Source: Mycobacterium terramassiliense (GTDB lineage Bacteria > Actinomycetota > Actinomycetes > Mycobacteriales > Mycobacteriaceae). From it: a stretch of DNA of 64,000 nt. A program made the position numbers and the translations under genes. The first letter of the stretch is position 1; each line of letters starts with the position of its first letter. The DNA is taken from assembly GCF_900157385.1 (NCBI RefSeq), contig NZ_LT717701.1, positions 1,461,772 to 1,525,771 of the forward strand, read 5' to 3'. The notes below the pieces were generated by a model. It was not told the origin of the DNA and made no database searches. It saw nothing but the letters and a program-made list of their open reading frames with translations. This document shows, piece by piece, positions 6,899-17,321 of this stretch.

Positions 6899-8044
6899 AT
6901 GACGAACGACGTGGCGATCATCGGCGTGGGCCTGCATCCCTTCGGCAGGTTCGACAAGACCGCAATGCAGATGGGGGCCGAGGCCATTCAGGCCGCGCTG
7001 ACCGACGCCGGTGTGGAGTGGAAGGACATCCAGTTCGGCTTCGGCGGCAGCCATGAGGTCTCCAACCCCGACGCGGTGACCCGCCTGGTCGGGCTGACCG
7101 GGATCACGTTCACCAATGTGTTCAACGCGTGCGCCACCGCCGCGAGCGCCATTCAGCAGACCGCCGACACCATCCGGCTGGGCAAATACGACATCGGCAT
7201 CGCCATCGGCTTGGACAAGCACCCGCGCGGGGCGTTCACCGATGACCCCGCCAAGCTGGCGCTGCCGCAGTGGTACGCGCAGAACGGGCAGTTCGTCACC
7301 ACCAAGTTCTTCGGGATGAAGGCCAACAAGTACCTCCACGACCACAACATCTCCCAGGCCACGCTGGCCAAGGTGGCCGCGAAGAACTTCCGCAACGGGG
7401 CGCTGAATCCGAACGCGTTCCGCCGCAAGCCGATTCCCGAGGAAGAGATCCTCAACTCGGCCGTGCTCAACTACCCGCTGACCCAGTACATGTTCTGCGC
7501 GCCCGACGAGGGCGCCGCCGCGGTGATCATGTGCCGCGCCGACGTGGCGCACAAGTTCACCGACAAGCCGGTCTATGTGCGCGCCTGCGAGATCCGGACC
7601 CGGCGCTACGGCGCCTACGAGGTGCACGCCACCTTCGCGCCGCCGGACGAGGACGTCTCGCCGACGGTGTACGCCGCCAAGGCCGCGTACGAGGCGGCGG
7701 GCATCGGGCCCGAGGACGTCGACGTCGCCCAGTTGCAGGACACCGACGCCGGCAACGAGGTCATCCACATGGCCGAGACGGGCCTGTGCGCCGACGGCGA
7801 GCAGGAGAAGCTGGTGGCCGACGGCGTCACCGAGATCCACGGCTCGATGCCGGTCAATACCGACGGCGGCCTGATCGCCAACGGCGAACCGATCGGCGCC
7901 TCGGGCCTGCGGCAGATGCACGAGCTGGTGCGCCAGCTGCGGGGCGAGGCGGGCGAGCGTCAGGTGCCGGGCAACCCGCGCGTCGGCCTGGCGCAGGTGT
8001 ACGGCGCGCCCGGCACCGCGTCGGCGACGATCCTGTCGCTCTAG
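6899..8044 (+). CDS. Thiolase-family protein (lipid/steroid CoA metabolism)
   Basis: A 381-residue protein opening MTNDVAIIGVGLHPFGRF. It has the SCP2-type thiolase layout: the nucleophilic-cysteine motif NACATAASA (about residues 79-87), and the late glycine-rich GGLIANGEPIGASGLRQMHEL. It lacks the long insertion of classic thiolases, as usual for members paired with DUF35 proteins. It probably cleaves or condenses a bulky acyl-CoA, possibly together with the OB-fold protein 9 nt upstream. I do not assign a substrate. It converges on the XPB helicase gene. Confidence 0.88.
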   Translation: MTNDVAIIGVGLHPFGRFDKTAMQMGAEAIQAALTDAGVEWKDIQFGFGGSHEVSNPDAVTRLVGLTGITFTNVFNACATAASAIQQTADTIRLGKYDIGIAIGLDKHPRGAFTDDPAKLALPQWYAQNGQFVTTKFFGMKANKYLHDHNISQATLAKVAAKNFRNGALNPNAFRRKPIPEEEILNSAVLNYPLTQYMFCAPDEGAAAVIMCRADVAHKFTDKPVYVRACEIRTRRYGAYEVHATFAPPDEDVSPTVYAAKAAYEAAGIGPEDVDVAQLQDTDAGNEVIHMAETGLCADGEQEKLVADGVTEIHGSMPVNTDGGLIANGEPIGASGLRQMHELVRQLRGEAGERQVPGNPRVGLAQVYGAPGTASATILSL

Positions 8045-8082
8045 TTCCTCCCGCGAGCGGGGGATACCTCCGGCTGCTCGCG

Positions 8083-9732
8083 CTAAATTGCCGGGCCCAG
8101 TAAGTCGTCGGCGTCGCGGATGATGTAGCCGTAGCCCTGCTCGGCCAGGAAGCGCTGCCGGTGTGCGGCGTACTCGGCGTCCAGGCTGTCGCGGGCCACC
8201 ACGGAATAGAAGACGGCGCCTCCGCCGTCGGCCTTGGGCCGCAGCAGCCGGCCCAGCCGCTGCGCCTCCTCCTGGCGCGAACCGAAGGTACCCGAAACCT
8301 GCACTGCCACAGAGGCTTCCGGCAGGTCGATGGAGAAGTTGGCGACCTTGGACACCACCAGCGTCGACACCTCGCCCCGGCGAAACGCGTCGAACAGCGC
8401 TTCGCGCTCCTTCGTCCGGGTAGACCCCTGGATCACCGGGGCGTTGAGTTCGGCGCCGAGCTCGTCGAGCTGATCCAGGTAGGCGCCGATCACCAGGGTC
8501 TGCTCGCCGGGGTGCTTCTCCAGAATCGACTTGACCACCGCGATCTTGGTGTGCACGGTCGAGCACAACCGGTACCGCTCTTCGGGTTCGGCCGTCGCGT
8601 AGGTCATCCGCTCGCTGTCGGTCATGGTGACCCGCACCTCGACGCACTCGGCGGGCGCGATCCAGCCCTGCGCCTCGATGTCCTTCCAGGGCGCGTCGTA
8701 GCGCTTCGGGCCGATCAACGAAAAGACGTCACCCTCGCGGCCGTCTTCGCGGATCAACGTGGCCGTCAGGCCCAGCCGCCGCTTGGACTGCAGGTCGGCC
8801 GTCATCCGGAACACCGGCGCCGGCAGCAGGTGCACCTCGTCGTAGATGATCAGCCCCCAGTCGCGGCTATCAAAGAGCTCCAGGTGCCGGTATTCACCCT
8901 TGGTGCGCCGGGTGATCATCTGGTACGTCGAGATGGTGACCGGACGGATTTCCTTGCGCTCGCCCGAGTATTCGCCGATCTCGTCCTCGGTCAGCGAGGT
9001 GCGGGCGACCAGCTCGCGTTTCCATTGCCGCGCCGCGACGATGTTGGTGACCAGGATCAGCGTCGTCGCACCGGCTTTCGCCATCGCGGCCGCGCCCACC
9101 AATGTCTTGCCGGCACCACACGGAAGTACCACCACCCCGGAGCCCCCGGCCCAAAACGAGTCCGCTGCCAGCTGCTGGTAATCGCGCAGGTGCCAGCCGT
9201 GCTGATCCAGGCTGATGGGATGAGCCTCGCCGTCGACGTAACCCGCGAGATCCTCTGCGGGCCAGCCGATCTTGAGGAGCATCTGCTTGACCCGGCCCCG
9301 CTCGCTGTTGTGGACGACGACGGTGTCCTCGTCGATCCGCGCGCCCAGCATCGGCGCGATCTTCTTGTTGCGCAGCACCTCCTCGAGCACCGCGCGATCG
9401 AAGCTCACCAGCGTCAGGCCGTGCACCGGGCTTTTGACCAGCTGCAGCCGGCCGTAGCGAGCCATGGTGTCGACGATGTCGACCAGCAAAGGCTGGGGCA
9501 CCGCGTACCTGGAGAAGCTGACGAGCGCGTCGACGACCTGTTCGGCGTCGTGGCCGGCGGCGCGGGCGTTCCACAGCGCCAGTGGGGTGATGCGGTAGGT
9601 GTGCACGTGTTCGGGTGCGCGCTCCAGCTCGGCGAACGGCGCGATGGCCGCGCGCGCCTCGCCCGCCAGCTCGTGGTCCACCTCGAGCAGCACCGTCTTG
9701 TCGGACTGCACGATCAATGGTCCGTCGGTCAC
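8083..9732 (-). CDS. xpb: XPB/Ssl2-type DNA repair helicase
   Basis: About 549 residues, with the start set at GTG 9732 (VTDGPLIVQSDKTVLLEV), which leaves a small N-terminal extension; a longer start is open. It matches the M. tuberculosis XPB (Rv0861c) closely, by memory. Walker A is PCGAGKTLVG near residue 215, the DEAH-type box is IIYDEVHLLPAP, and the late motif is SGTFGSRQEEAQRLGR. XPB is a superfamily 2 ATP-dependent 3'-5' DNA helicase; in mycobacteria its role is not fully settled, with DNA unwinding and repair activities reported. It is transcribed behind its associated protein, 84 nt away. Confidence 0.95.
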   Translation of the reverse strand: MTDGPLIVQSDKTVLLEVDHELAGEARAAIAPFAELERAPEHVHTYRITPLALWNARAAGHDAEQVVDALVSFSRYAVPQPLLVDIVDTMARYGRLQLVKSPVHGLTLVSFDRAVLEEVLRNKKIAPMLGARIDEDTVVVHNSERGRVKQMLLKIGWPAEDLAGYVDGEAHPISLDQHGWHLRDYQQLAADSFWAGGSGVVVLPCGAGKTLVGAAAMAKAGATTLILVTNIVAARQWKRELVARTSLTEDEIGEYSGERKEIRPVTISTYQMITRRTKGEYRHLELFDSRDWGLIIYDEVHLLPAPVFRMTADLQSKRRLGLTATLIREDGREGDVFSLIGPKRYDAPWKDIEAQGWIAPAECVEVRVTMTDSERMTYATAEPEERYRLCSTVHTKIAVVKSILEKHPGEQTLVIGAYLDQLDELGAELNAPVIQGSTRTKEREALFDAFRRGEVSTLVVSKVANFSIDLPEASVAVQVSGTFGSRQEEAQRLGRLLRPKADGGGAVFYSVVARDSLDAEYAAHRQRFLAEQGYGYIIRDADDLLGPAI

Positions 9733-9816
9733 TCTGCGCCACTCCTCTCCCCCGCAAGCGGGAGGTGCCCCCACATCGCTTTTTGCTCTGCATCGTCGTC
9801 GGCGCGCATACCCGCA

Positions 9817-12069
9817 TTATCCTGAATCCCCCGACACCACCGACGTGATGCGGTGGATCGCGAAGTCACGCAACCGCCCCGACGCCGAATCGAAGGCCAC
9901 CAGCTGCCCGCCTTTTATCGTGATCGGCGACACCACCCGCTGTGTGGCTACGCCGGCGGCGTCGAGGTAACCGATCACCAGCGTGTCCTGGACCTTGGCC
10001 GCGCGCTGCAGCAGCGACATGGTGACCGCCGGGTCGACGCGGATGTTCCCGAAGGGTGCGGCGGTCACCTTGCGCAGCACCGAGACGACGGCGTTCAGGG
10101 TCTCGCCGCTGGGCCGCGGCGGCGGGCGGTACGGCCTGCGCTGCTGCGGCGTGGGCACCCTGGCCCCGCGCGGCCGGACATCGACGATGGAGCCGGTGGA
10201 GTCCTCGGCGGCCGGGGCGAAGCCCTCCTTGCGCAACGCGACGAGCACCTCGGCGATCGGCGCGGGCGACACTGCCACCGTCGGCGCTAGCGCACGCAGC
10301 TGCAGCTCATCGGCGGCCGCCACGGCTTGGGCCAGCAACGCCGGGTCCTCGCACCGCACGAACGACGTGGCCATGCCAATGCGCAGCTGGCCATGCCGAC
10401 GGGCCACGTCGTCGATGAGGTAGGTAAGCCCTTGCGGCACAGGCGTTTTAGAGTGCTTGCCGAAGAGGTCGTGCATCCAGTCGCGGGTCTTGCCGATGTC
10501 GAGTGCGTGCCGGATCGACTGCTCGCTGATGCGGTACACCATCGCGGTGCCGGCCGATTCGACGATGGCGACCGCGGCCAGGTCATCGGCGAGGTCGCGT
10601 TGCAGCGGCCCGGGCACCACGACGGTCAGATCGGCCTGCACCAGGAAGTGGTCGATCGGGGCCGGCATCGCCCGTGTCATCGCGCGCACCGCGATCTCCG
10701 GGTCGGCGCCGTCCTCGAGCAGTGCCCGCCCGGGCGTGCTGATCGCGCCACGGCCCACCAGGCCCAGCGCGTGGCACTCGGCCAGCAAATCGCCGACGGG
10801 TTGCGGCTGCAGCCGCCTGGACCAGCGCGGCCGGCGCCAAATCAGCGCCGCCGACGCGGTCACCGCATCGACGCCGGCGCCGCGCGGCAGACCGCAGAGC
10901 ATGCCCAGCAGTAGTCGGCGATCCAGCGGAGCGGCGGTCGAATACAGCGAATCGGTCAGGGCGCCATAGGGTTTGGCGTCCGGGCCGCGAGTGCCGATCA
11001 AAGCCGGCCGGCTCGGCAGGTCGAGCCAGGTGCTGGCCAGCAGGTGCCAGCGCTCGGCGGGGGACATCGCGGTGAACCGCTCGGCGGCCGCCGTGGGCGC
11101 CCAGTACGGGCCGTCGCCGGCGGCGGGCTCCGGGTCGGGCATGCCGCTGGCGATCAATCCCGCCGCGGCGGCGATCTCGAGGATCAGTCCCAGCCGCGGT
11201 TCCTCGACGCCGGTCGCCTTCGCCAGCCGCTTGACGTCACGGATCCCCAGTCCACCGCTGCGCAGCTCGGAAACCGGTGTGGCGCCCAGGTTTTGCAGCA
11301 CCACGTCGAGCTCGCGCAACACGTCGATGACGGCGCCGGCGGCGACCGCGTCGACGTCCTCGGGGCTGGTGGTCGACACGACCGGGTCGGGCGCGGTCAG
11401 CTGCAGCGGACCGGGATCCTCGCCGCGCAGCACCTGCCCGACGTGGCGAGGCAAGATCACCGTCTCGGCATCGATACGACGCAGCAGGCCCGCCGCCAGC
11501 AGCTGCGGCACCGGCCGATCCGGCGGGGCGCCCGGCGCGGCGTCGCGCGTGCGGCCCATCGGCGAACCTTCGAGCAGCTTGTACAGCACGTCGAGCTGCG
11601 CCTGGTCGAGCCCGTCGATGAGGGCGGCGATCTCCTCGCCCGTGCGGGAATTGTCCTCGAGGGTCACTTGGCCCGGATGCCACGGCAAAGCGCCGCCGGC
11701 GTCGGCGGCCAGCCGGACGGCGGCGTCGCCCCAGACCAGGGCGCGCTGCCTGAGGTCGTCCAGCGCACTGACCACGTCGGCCTCCGCAGCGCGGTCGCCG
11801 ATGAGGGCCAGCAGCTTGGCGGTCGGCACCGGGGCGGAATCGGCCTGTAGTACCAGCAGCGCGTCGAGCACCGCCAGCCGGAGGAAGTCCAGGTCGTCGG
11901 TGGCGGCCTTGACCGATTGGCGCGCCTGGGCACGCGCGGCCAACGCGGCGATGCTGCCGGGCGGAGGCTGCGCGAGGTCTGGCCGGAGTTCCAGCAGTCG
12001 GATCAGCCGCTCGTCGGGTAAGTCGGCCAGCCAGGACCCCAGCGGGATATCCGGGGTGTTGTCGGTCAT
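9817..12069 (-). CDS. Helicase-associated protein upstream of XPB (Rv0862c-like)
   Basis: A 750-residue protein with the start at the ATG at 12069 ([19 protein letters not shown]). It corresponds to the large conserved protein next to XPB in mycobacteria. The N-terminal part is helical and Ala/Leu/Asp-rich; the end carries a conserved domain like that of XPB-associated proteins ([59 protein letters not shown]). The latter resembles a WYL-type ligand or nucleic-acid-binding domain, judging from the pattern. It probably works with the helicase. The exact function is not established. Confidence 0.8.
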   Translation of the reverse strand: MTDNTPDIPLGSWLADLPDERLIRLLELRPDLAQPPPGSIAALAARAQARQSVKAATDDLDFLRLAVLDALLVLQADSAPVPTAKLLALIGDRAAEADVVSALDDLRQRALVWGDAAVRLAADAGGALPWHPGQVTLEDNSRTGEEIAALIDGLDQAQLDVLYKLLEGSPMGRTRDAAPGAPPDRPVPQLLAAGLLRRIDAETVILPRHVGQVLRGEDPGPLQLTAPDPVVSTTSPEDVDAVAAGAVIDVLRELDVVLQNLGATPVSELRSGGLGIRDVKRLAKATGVEEPRLGLILEIAAAAGLIASGMPDPEPAAGDGPYWAPTAAAERFTAMSPAERWHLLASTWLDLPSRPALIGTRGPDAKPYGALTDSLYSTAAPLDRRLLLGMLCGLPRGAGVDAVTASAALIWRRPRWSRRLQPQPVGDLLAECHALGLVGRGAISTPGRALLEDGADPEIAVRAMTRAMPAPIDHFLVQADLTVVVPGPLQRDLADDLAAVAIVESAGTAMVYRISEQSIRHALDIGKTRDWMHDLFGKHSKTPVPQGLTYLIDDVARRHGQLRIGMATSFVRCEDPALLAQAVAAADELQLRALAPTVAVSPAPIAEVLVALRKEGFAPAAEDSTGSIVDVRPRGARVPTPQQRRPYRPPPRPSGETLNAVVSVLRKVTAAPFGNIRVDPAVTMSLLQRAAKVQDTLVIGYLDAAGVATQRVVSPITIKGGQLVAFDSASGRLRDFAIHRITSVVSGDSG

Positions 12070-12173
12070 CGCTGACCAGCGTAAAGCAGTCGGCGGGCCC
12101 AACGGTCACGCTCACGACGCGGACCGGAGGCCTTGCGCCACGCGCGCGTGCGCGACCTGTCAGAATGGACCGC

Positions 12174-12374
12174 GTGGCTGACACTGCTGAGGGCAAGGCC
12201 CGCAAAACCAACTACGTCGACAACGGCTGGCCGACGACGGACCCGGACGACCACGCCGTGAGCGAACTGGTGAGCGACCGGACGGGTGCCTTGTCACCCT
12301 TCGGTGAGCTGGTGTTTCCCCTGCCCGCGACCGACTTGCCCTACGTTCACCCGGTCACGGTCGTCAACCGGTAG
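12174..12374 (+). CDS. Small conserved hypothetical protein (Rv0863-like)
   Basis: A 66-residue protein starting at GTG 12174 ([20 protein letters not shown]), or at the ATG at 12165. It is short, acidic and has no signal peptide or membrane segment. It sits divergent from the XPB-associated gene, immediately before moaC2, matching the position of Rv0863 in M. tuberculosis. CAGAAT at 12161-12166 could be a -10 box for a leaderless start. No function can be given. Confidence 0.6.
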   Translation: MADTAEGKARKTNYVDNGWPTTDPDDHAVSELVSDRTGALSPFGELVFPLPATDLPYVHPVTVVNR

Positions 12375-12383
12375 GTCGCCCGG

Positions 12384-12911
12384 ATGGCTAGGGGCTCCGA
12401 GGCCTCGAAGGCCTCCGCCACCTGGGAGTCGCCCGCTTCCCGGTCGGGCGCACTCTCGCATCTCGATGAGCGCGGCGCCGCGCACATGGTCGACGTCACG
12501 GAAAAGGGCGCTTCGAAGCGCACCGCCGTCGCCGCGGGGGCGTTGCGCACCTCGCCGCAGGTCGTGGCGCTGATCTCCTCCGGCGGCCTGCCCAAGGGCG
12601 ACGCGCTGGCCACCGCGCGGGTGGCCGGCATCCTGGCGGCCAAGCGCACCAGCGACCTGATCCCGCTGTGCCATCAGCTCGCGCTCACCGGCGTCGACAT
12701 CGATTTCGCCATCGGCGACTCGGATATCGAGATCACCGCGACCGTGCGCAGCACCGACCGCACCGGCGTGGAGATGGAGGCGCTGACCGCCGTCAGTGTC
12801 GCCGGGCTCACGCTCTACGACATGATCAAAGCGGTCGACCCTGCGGCTCGCATCGACGACATTCGGGTACTGCGCAAGCAGGGTGGCAAAACCGGAAATT
12901 GGGAGAGGTGA
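12384..12911 (+). CDS. moaC2: Cyclic pyranopterin monophosphate synthase MoaC
   Basis: A 175-residue protein. MoaC carries out the last step to cyclic pyranopterin monophosphate (cPMP), the first stable intermediate of molybdenum cofactor. The family signatures are present: [49 protein letters not shown] and the near-C-terminal [27 protein letters not shown] with its conserved TGVEMEAL motif. The start follows the MARxS pattern recalled for M. tuberculosis MoaC2. Its stop overlaps the moaB2 start by one base (TGATG), so the genes are translationally coupled. Confidence 0.96.
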   Translation: MARGSEASKASATWESPASRSGALSHLDERGAAHMVDVTEKGASKRTAVAAGALRTSPQVVALISSGGLPKGDALATARVAGILAAKRTSDLIPLCHQLALTGVDIDFAIGDSDIEITATVRSTDRTGVEMEALTAVSVAGLTLYDMIKAVDPAARIDDIRVLRKQGGKTGNWER

Positions 12912-13389
12912 TGGGCGCGCGATCGGCACGGGTGATCATCGCTTCGACCCGCGCGTCGGCCGGTGTGTATGACGATCGGTGTGGGCCGATTATCACGGAA
13001 TGGCTTGAGCAGCAAGGATTTTCGACAGTACCACCCGAGGTGGTGGCGGATGGGGGTCCGGTCGGGGACGCGCTGCGCGGCGCGCTGGACGACGAGGTCG
13101 ACCTGATCATCACCTCGGGCGGCACCGGCATCTCGCCCAGCGACAGCACCCCGGACCAGACCGTGGCGGTGCTCGATTACATGATCCCGGGGCTGGCCGA
13201 CGCCATCCGCCGCTCCGGGCTGCCGAAGGTGCCGACGTCGGTGCTGTCGCGCGGCGTCTGCGGCGTGGCCGGCCGGACGCTGATCGTCAATCTGCCGGGT
13301 TCGCCCGGCGGCGTACGCGACGGCCTCGGGGTGCTCGGCGACGTTCTCGACCACGCGCTCGATCAAATCGCCGGCGGGGATCACGACCG

Positions 13390-13393
<4 letters not shown>
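12911..13393 (+). CDS. moaB2: Molybdopterin-binding MoaB/MogA-type protein
   Basis: A 160-residue protein from the ATG at 12911. It is the MogA/MoaB family enzyme that adenylates molybdopterin before molybdate insertion. The motif [19 protein letters not shown] (substrate-binding loop) is intact, and the C-terminal part reads [24 protein letters not shown]. It corresponds to Rv0865 (mog). It overlaps moaE2 by four bases (ATGA) and follows moaC2 by one-base overlap, so three genes form one unit. Confidence 0.95.
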
Positions 13394-14670
<1,277 letters not shown>

Positions 14671-14854
14671 AGGAACGCCACACTGGAGATTGGCGAACCG
14701 TCCGAGACGCTAGCGGGTTCTGTTCGCCCCGTCACGTTTAGCGAAACCCGGCGTTTCCCTCACGGCCATCCGCGAAAAGCCCAGGAACCCTAGGGATTTG
14801 CGCAGGTCATTGCGCCCGAGATCGGAGCGTGATTGTGTCGTTATCGTTTCGTTA

Positions 14855-14870
14855 CGTGAGGTATCTCACA
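14855..14870. promoter_or_regulatory. CRP (Rv3676-type) binding site for rpfA
   Basis: On the minus strand the sequence is TGTGAGATACCTCACG, a near-perfect CRP box (TGTGA-N6-TCACA with one final mismatch). In M. tuberculosis, CRP (Rv3676) is known to control rpfA. The site lies about 410 nt upstream of the rpfA start and four bases downstream of the moaD2 stop. Confidence 0.75.
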
Positions 14871-14873
14871 GTC

Positions 14874-15161
14874 TTATCCGCCCGCGAAGGGCGGCAGCAC
14901 ATCGACTGTGTCACCGGGATTTAGCGCCGCGGTCTCGTCGCGAACGGCGATTCCGTCGCGCAGATACGAGCATCGGTTCAGCACGGTGGCGAGGCGGGAT
15001 CCGCGCGCGGCGAGCCGCTCGACCAGCCCCGCGACCGTGGTGCCTGGACGCACCACCACCGTCTCCGCCTCTGCCCCGGCGGCCGCGCGCGCGGCGGCGA
15101 AGTAGCGGACGGTCACCTGGATTCCCTCCGCCTCGGCCGCAGCTTCCACCGGGCTAGCCAC
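14874..15161 (-). CDS. moaD2: Molybdopterin synthase sulfur-carrier subunit MoaD
   Basis: A 95-residue ubiquitin-like protein. It ends DTVDVLPPFAGG, and the C-terminal Gly-Gly is the site that becomes thiocarboxylated and delivers sulfur to MoaE. The core reads VTVRYFAAARAAAG and VLNRCSYLRDG. It overlaps the 3' end of moaA2 by eight bases, so the two are transcribed together. Partner MoaE2 is encoded nearby on the other strand. Confidence 0.92.
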   Translation of the reverse strand: MASPVEAAAEAEGIQVTVRYFAAARAAAGAEAETVVVRPGTTVAGLVERLAARGSRLATVLNRCSYLRDGIAVRDETAALNPGDTVDVLPPFAGG

Positions 15162-16230
15162 CGATCGCGCTCATCGGGCGATCGGGTTGGACGAAGCCGG
15201 GATCGTTGATGCCGTGCCCGGCGGGCTTGCTCCACATGGCGCCGCGCCACGCCGCCTCGATCGCCTCGTCGTCCGCGCCGCCACGCAACAGGCCCCGAAG
15301 ATCGGTCTCCTCGGCGGAGAACAGGCAGCTGCGGATCTGGCCGTCGGCCGTGAGCCGGGTGCGATCGCATGTCGAGCAGAAGGCGTGCGACACCGACGCG
15401 ACGATGCCGAACTTTCCGCTCGGGGTGTTCGGGCCGGTGTCGACCAGCCAGAGCTCGGCCGGGGCCGAGCCGCGCGGCGCCGGATCCGGCCGCAACCGGA
15501 ATTGGGGCCGCAGCGTCGCCAGCACGTCGTCGGCGGTCAGTGCGGCGCCACGGCGCCACTGATGCCCGGCGTCCAGCGGCATCTGCTCGATGACGCGCAG
15601 CTGATAGCCGCGCTCGAGGCAGAACCGCAACAGGCCCACCACGTCGTCGCGCCCGGTCGCGGGGTCAAGCACCGCGTTGACCTTCACCGGCGCCAGGCCC
15701 GCCTCCTTGGCGGCCGCCAGGCCGTCGAGCACGTCGGCGAGCCGGTCCCGACGGGTGATGGCGGCGAAGTGGTCCCGGTCCACGCTGTCCATCGACACGT
15801 TGACCCGATCCAGGCCCGCCTCGGCAAGCGCGGCCGCCCGCCGCGCCAACCCCACCCCGTTGGTGGTCAGCGAGATCTCGGGGCGCGGTTGCAGGCGCGC
15901 CGCCGCGGCGACGACCTCTTCGAGGTGGCGTGACAGCAAGGGCTCGCCACCGGTGAACCGCACGCTGGTGATGCCGAGCCGGGTGACGGCGATGTGCAGC
16001 AGCCTGGCCAGTTCGTCGGGCCGCAGCAGTTGCTCTCCGGGTAGCCAGTCCAGCCCCTCGGCCGGCATGCAGTAGCTGCACCGCAGGTTGCAGCGATCGG
16101 TCAGCGAGACCCGCAGGTCGGTGGCGGCGCGCCCGTAGGTGTCCACCAGTGGGCCGCCGGCCGGAATGCCCTGGGCGGCGCCGCCGGTGCGGCCGGGCAC
16201 CGTCGGTAGGCCCAACGCCGTCAGCGTCAT
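15154..16230 (-). CDS. moaA2: GTP 3',8-cyclase MoaA (radical SAM)
   Basis: A 358-residue radical SAM enzyme that converts GTP to the cyclic precursor used by MoaC. The N-terminal iron-sulfur motif is CNLRCSYCMPAEGL (CxxxCxxC near residue 43), and the C-terminal second cluster motif is CSTCDRTRLTADGQIRSCLF. The GEPLLSRHLEE stretch is the typical GGEPL region. The start, the ATG at 16230, overlaps the YccF gene stop by four bases, and its stop overlaps moaD2, so three genes form a minus-strand operon. It corresponds to Rv0869c. Confidence 0.96.
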   Translation of the reverse strand: MTLTALGLPTVPGRTGGAAQGIPAGGPLVDTYGRAATDLRVSLTDRCNLRCSYCMPAEGLDWLPGEQLLRPDELARLLHIAVTRLGITSVRFTGGEPLLSRHLEEVVAAAARLQPRPEISLTTNGVGLARRAAALAEAGLDRVNVSMDSVDRDHFAAITRRDRLADVLDGLAAAKEAGLAPVKVNAVLDPATGRDDVVGLLRFCLERGYQLRVIEQMPLDAGHQWRRGAALTADDVLATLRPQFRLRPDPAPRGSAPAELWLVDTGPNTPSGKFGIVASVSHAFCSTCDRTRLTADGQIRSCLFSAEETDLRGLLRGGADDEAIEAAWRGAMWSKPAGHGINDPGFVQPDRPMSAIGG

Positions 16231-16619
16231 GCCGGCACCGCCCCGAAGCGGGCCGGGACGATCTCCTTGCCCAGCGGCATCAACGACACGGGGATCATCT
16301 TGAGGTTGGCCAGCGCCAGCGGAATACCGACGAGGGTGATCGCCATCGCCGCCGCGCTCGCCAGGTGACCGATTGCCAGCCACAGCCCAAAGAGCACTAT
16401 CCAGACGACATTTCCGATGAGGGCGCCCGTCCCGGCGGTGGGCTTGTCGACGATCGTCCGGCCGAACGGCCACAGCGCGTACGACGCGATGCGCAGCGAG
16501 GCGAAGCCGAAGGGGATGGTGACGATGAGCAGGAAGCTGATGAGCGCCGCCAGCAGGTATCCGGCGGCCATCCACAGGCCACCGAACACGAGCCAGATGA
16601 CGTTCAGGATCGGGCGCAT
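16227..16619 (-). CDS. YccF-family small membrane protein (Rv0870c-like)
   Basis: A 130-residue protein from the ATG at 16619, with GGAGGAGA upstream. It is almost entirely hydrophobic: MRPILNVIWLVFGGLWMAAGYLLAALISFLLIVTIP and a second block IGNVVWIVLFGLWLAIGHLASAAAMAITLVGIP, a repeated arrangement with several transmembrane helices characteristic of the YccF domain. Function is unknown. It overlaps moaA2 by four bases. Its promoter region divergently faces cspB. Confidence 0.85.
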   Translation of the reverse strand: MRPILNVIWLVFGGLWMAAGYLLAALISFLLIVTIPFGFASLRIASYALWPFGRTIVDKPTAGTGALIGNVVWIVLFGLWLAIGHLASAAAMAITLVGIPLALANLKMIPVSLMPLGKEIVPARFGAVPA

Positions 16620-16781
16620 ATCTCCTCCAGCAGTACTGCCAGGGTACCGAGTGACCGGTAACGGGGGGTGCTCGGCAGGCGGCCATCCGAGTAGGATCAG
16701 ACTCCAACATGCGTCCTGCGCAGGCGGGACGCTTCTTGCGTTGCCCAACCTAGTGATCCGTCAGACAAGCAGGTGAGACCA

Positions 16782-17189
16782 GTGCCGACCGGCAAGGTTA
16801 AGTGGTACGACGCCGAAAAGGGGTTTGGCTTTCTGTCGCAGGAGGACGGCGAGGACGTGTACGTCCGCTCGTCGGCGTTGCCCGCGGGGGTCGAGGGGCT
16901 CAAGGCCGGGCAGCGGGTGGAATTCGGCGTGGCGTCGGGCCGGCGCGGACCACAGGCGTTGAGTCTCAAGCTGATCGATCCCCCGCCCAGCCTTGCCAAG
17001 GCGCGCCGCGAGGTGCCGGTCGAGCACAAGCACAGCCCCGACGAGCTGCACGGGATGGTCGAGGACATGATCACGCTGCTGGAGGGCGCCGTGCAGCCGG
17101 AGTTGCGCAAAGGCCGCTACCCGGACCGCAAGACCGCCCGTCGGGTCTCCGAGGTGGTCAAGGCGGTGGCCCGGGAGCTCGACTCCTAA
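16782..17189 (+). CDS. cspB: Cold-shock domain protein with C-terminal extension (CspB-like)
   Basis: About 135 residues, with the start at GTG 16782 behind AGGTGAGACC, giving [19 protein letters not shown]. The cold-shock OB fold covers the first 65 residues and has the RNP1 motif KGFGFLS and the RNP2-like DVYVRSSAL. The rest is a helical extension ([49 protein letters not shown]) found in mycobacterial CspB (Rv0871). It probably binds single-stranded RNA or DNA. A longer start at 16773 is possible. Confidence 0.93.
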   Translation: MPTGKVKWYDAEKGFGFLSQEDGEDVYVRSSALPAGVEGLKAGQRVEFGVASGRRGPQALSLKLIDPPPSLAKARREVPVEHKHSPDELHGMVEDMITLLEGAVQPELRKGRYPDRKTARRVSEVVKAVARELDS

Positions 17190-17321
17190 CTGGGCGGTGG
17201 CCCGGAACGCGCCCCTACGCGGCGAAGCTACCGGGTGGTAACTTCGACAGGCGTAGGCCGTGGTATTCGGGCCGGTGCCGGGTACGCGAGCCTCGATGTG
17301 GGTCGTAGCGAGGAGGCGACG

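Noticed and set aside
6014-8647. An 877-residue minus-strand frame across the thiolase
   Set aside because: Only the last 97 residues (ABM domain) look like a protein; the rest is antisense of the thiolase and XPB genes, a GC-rich artefact.
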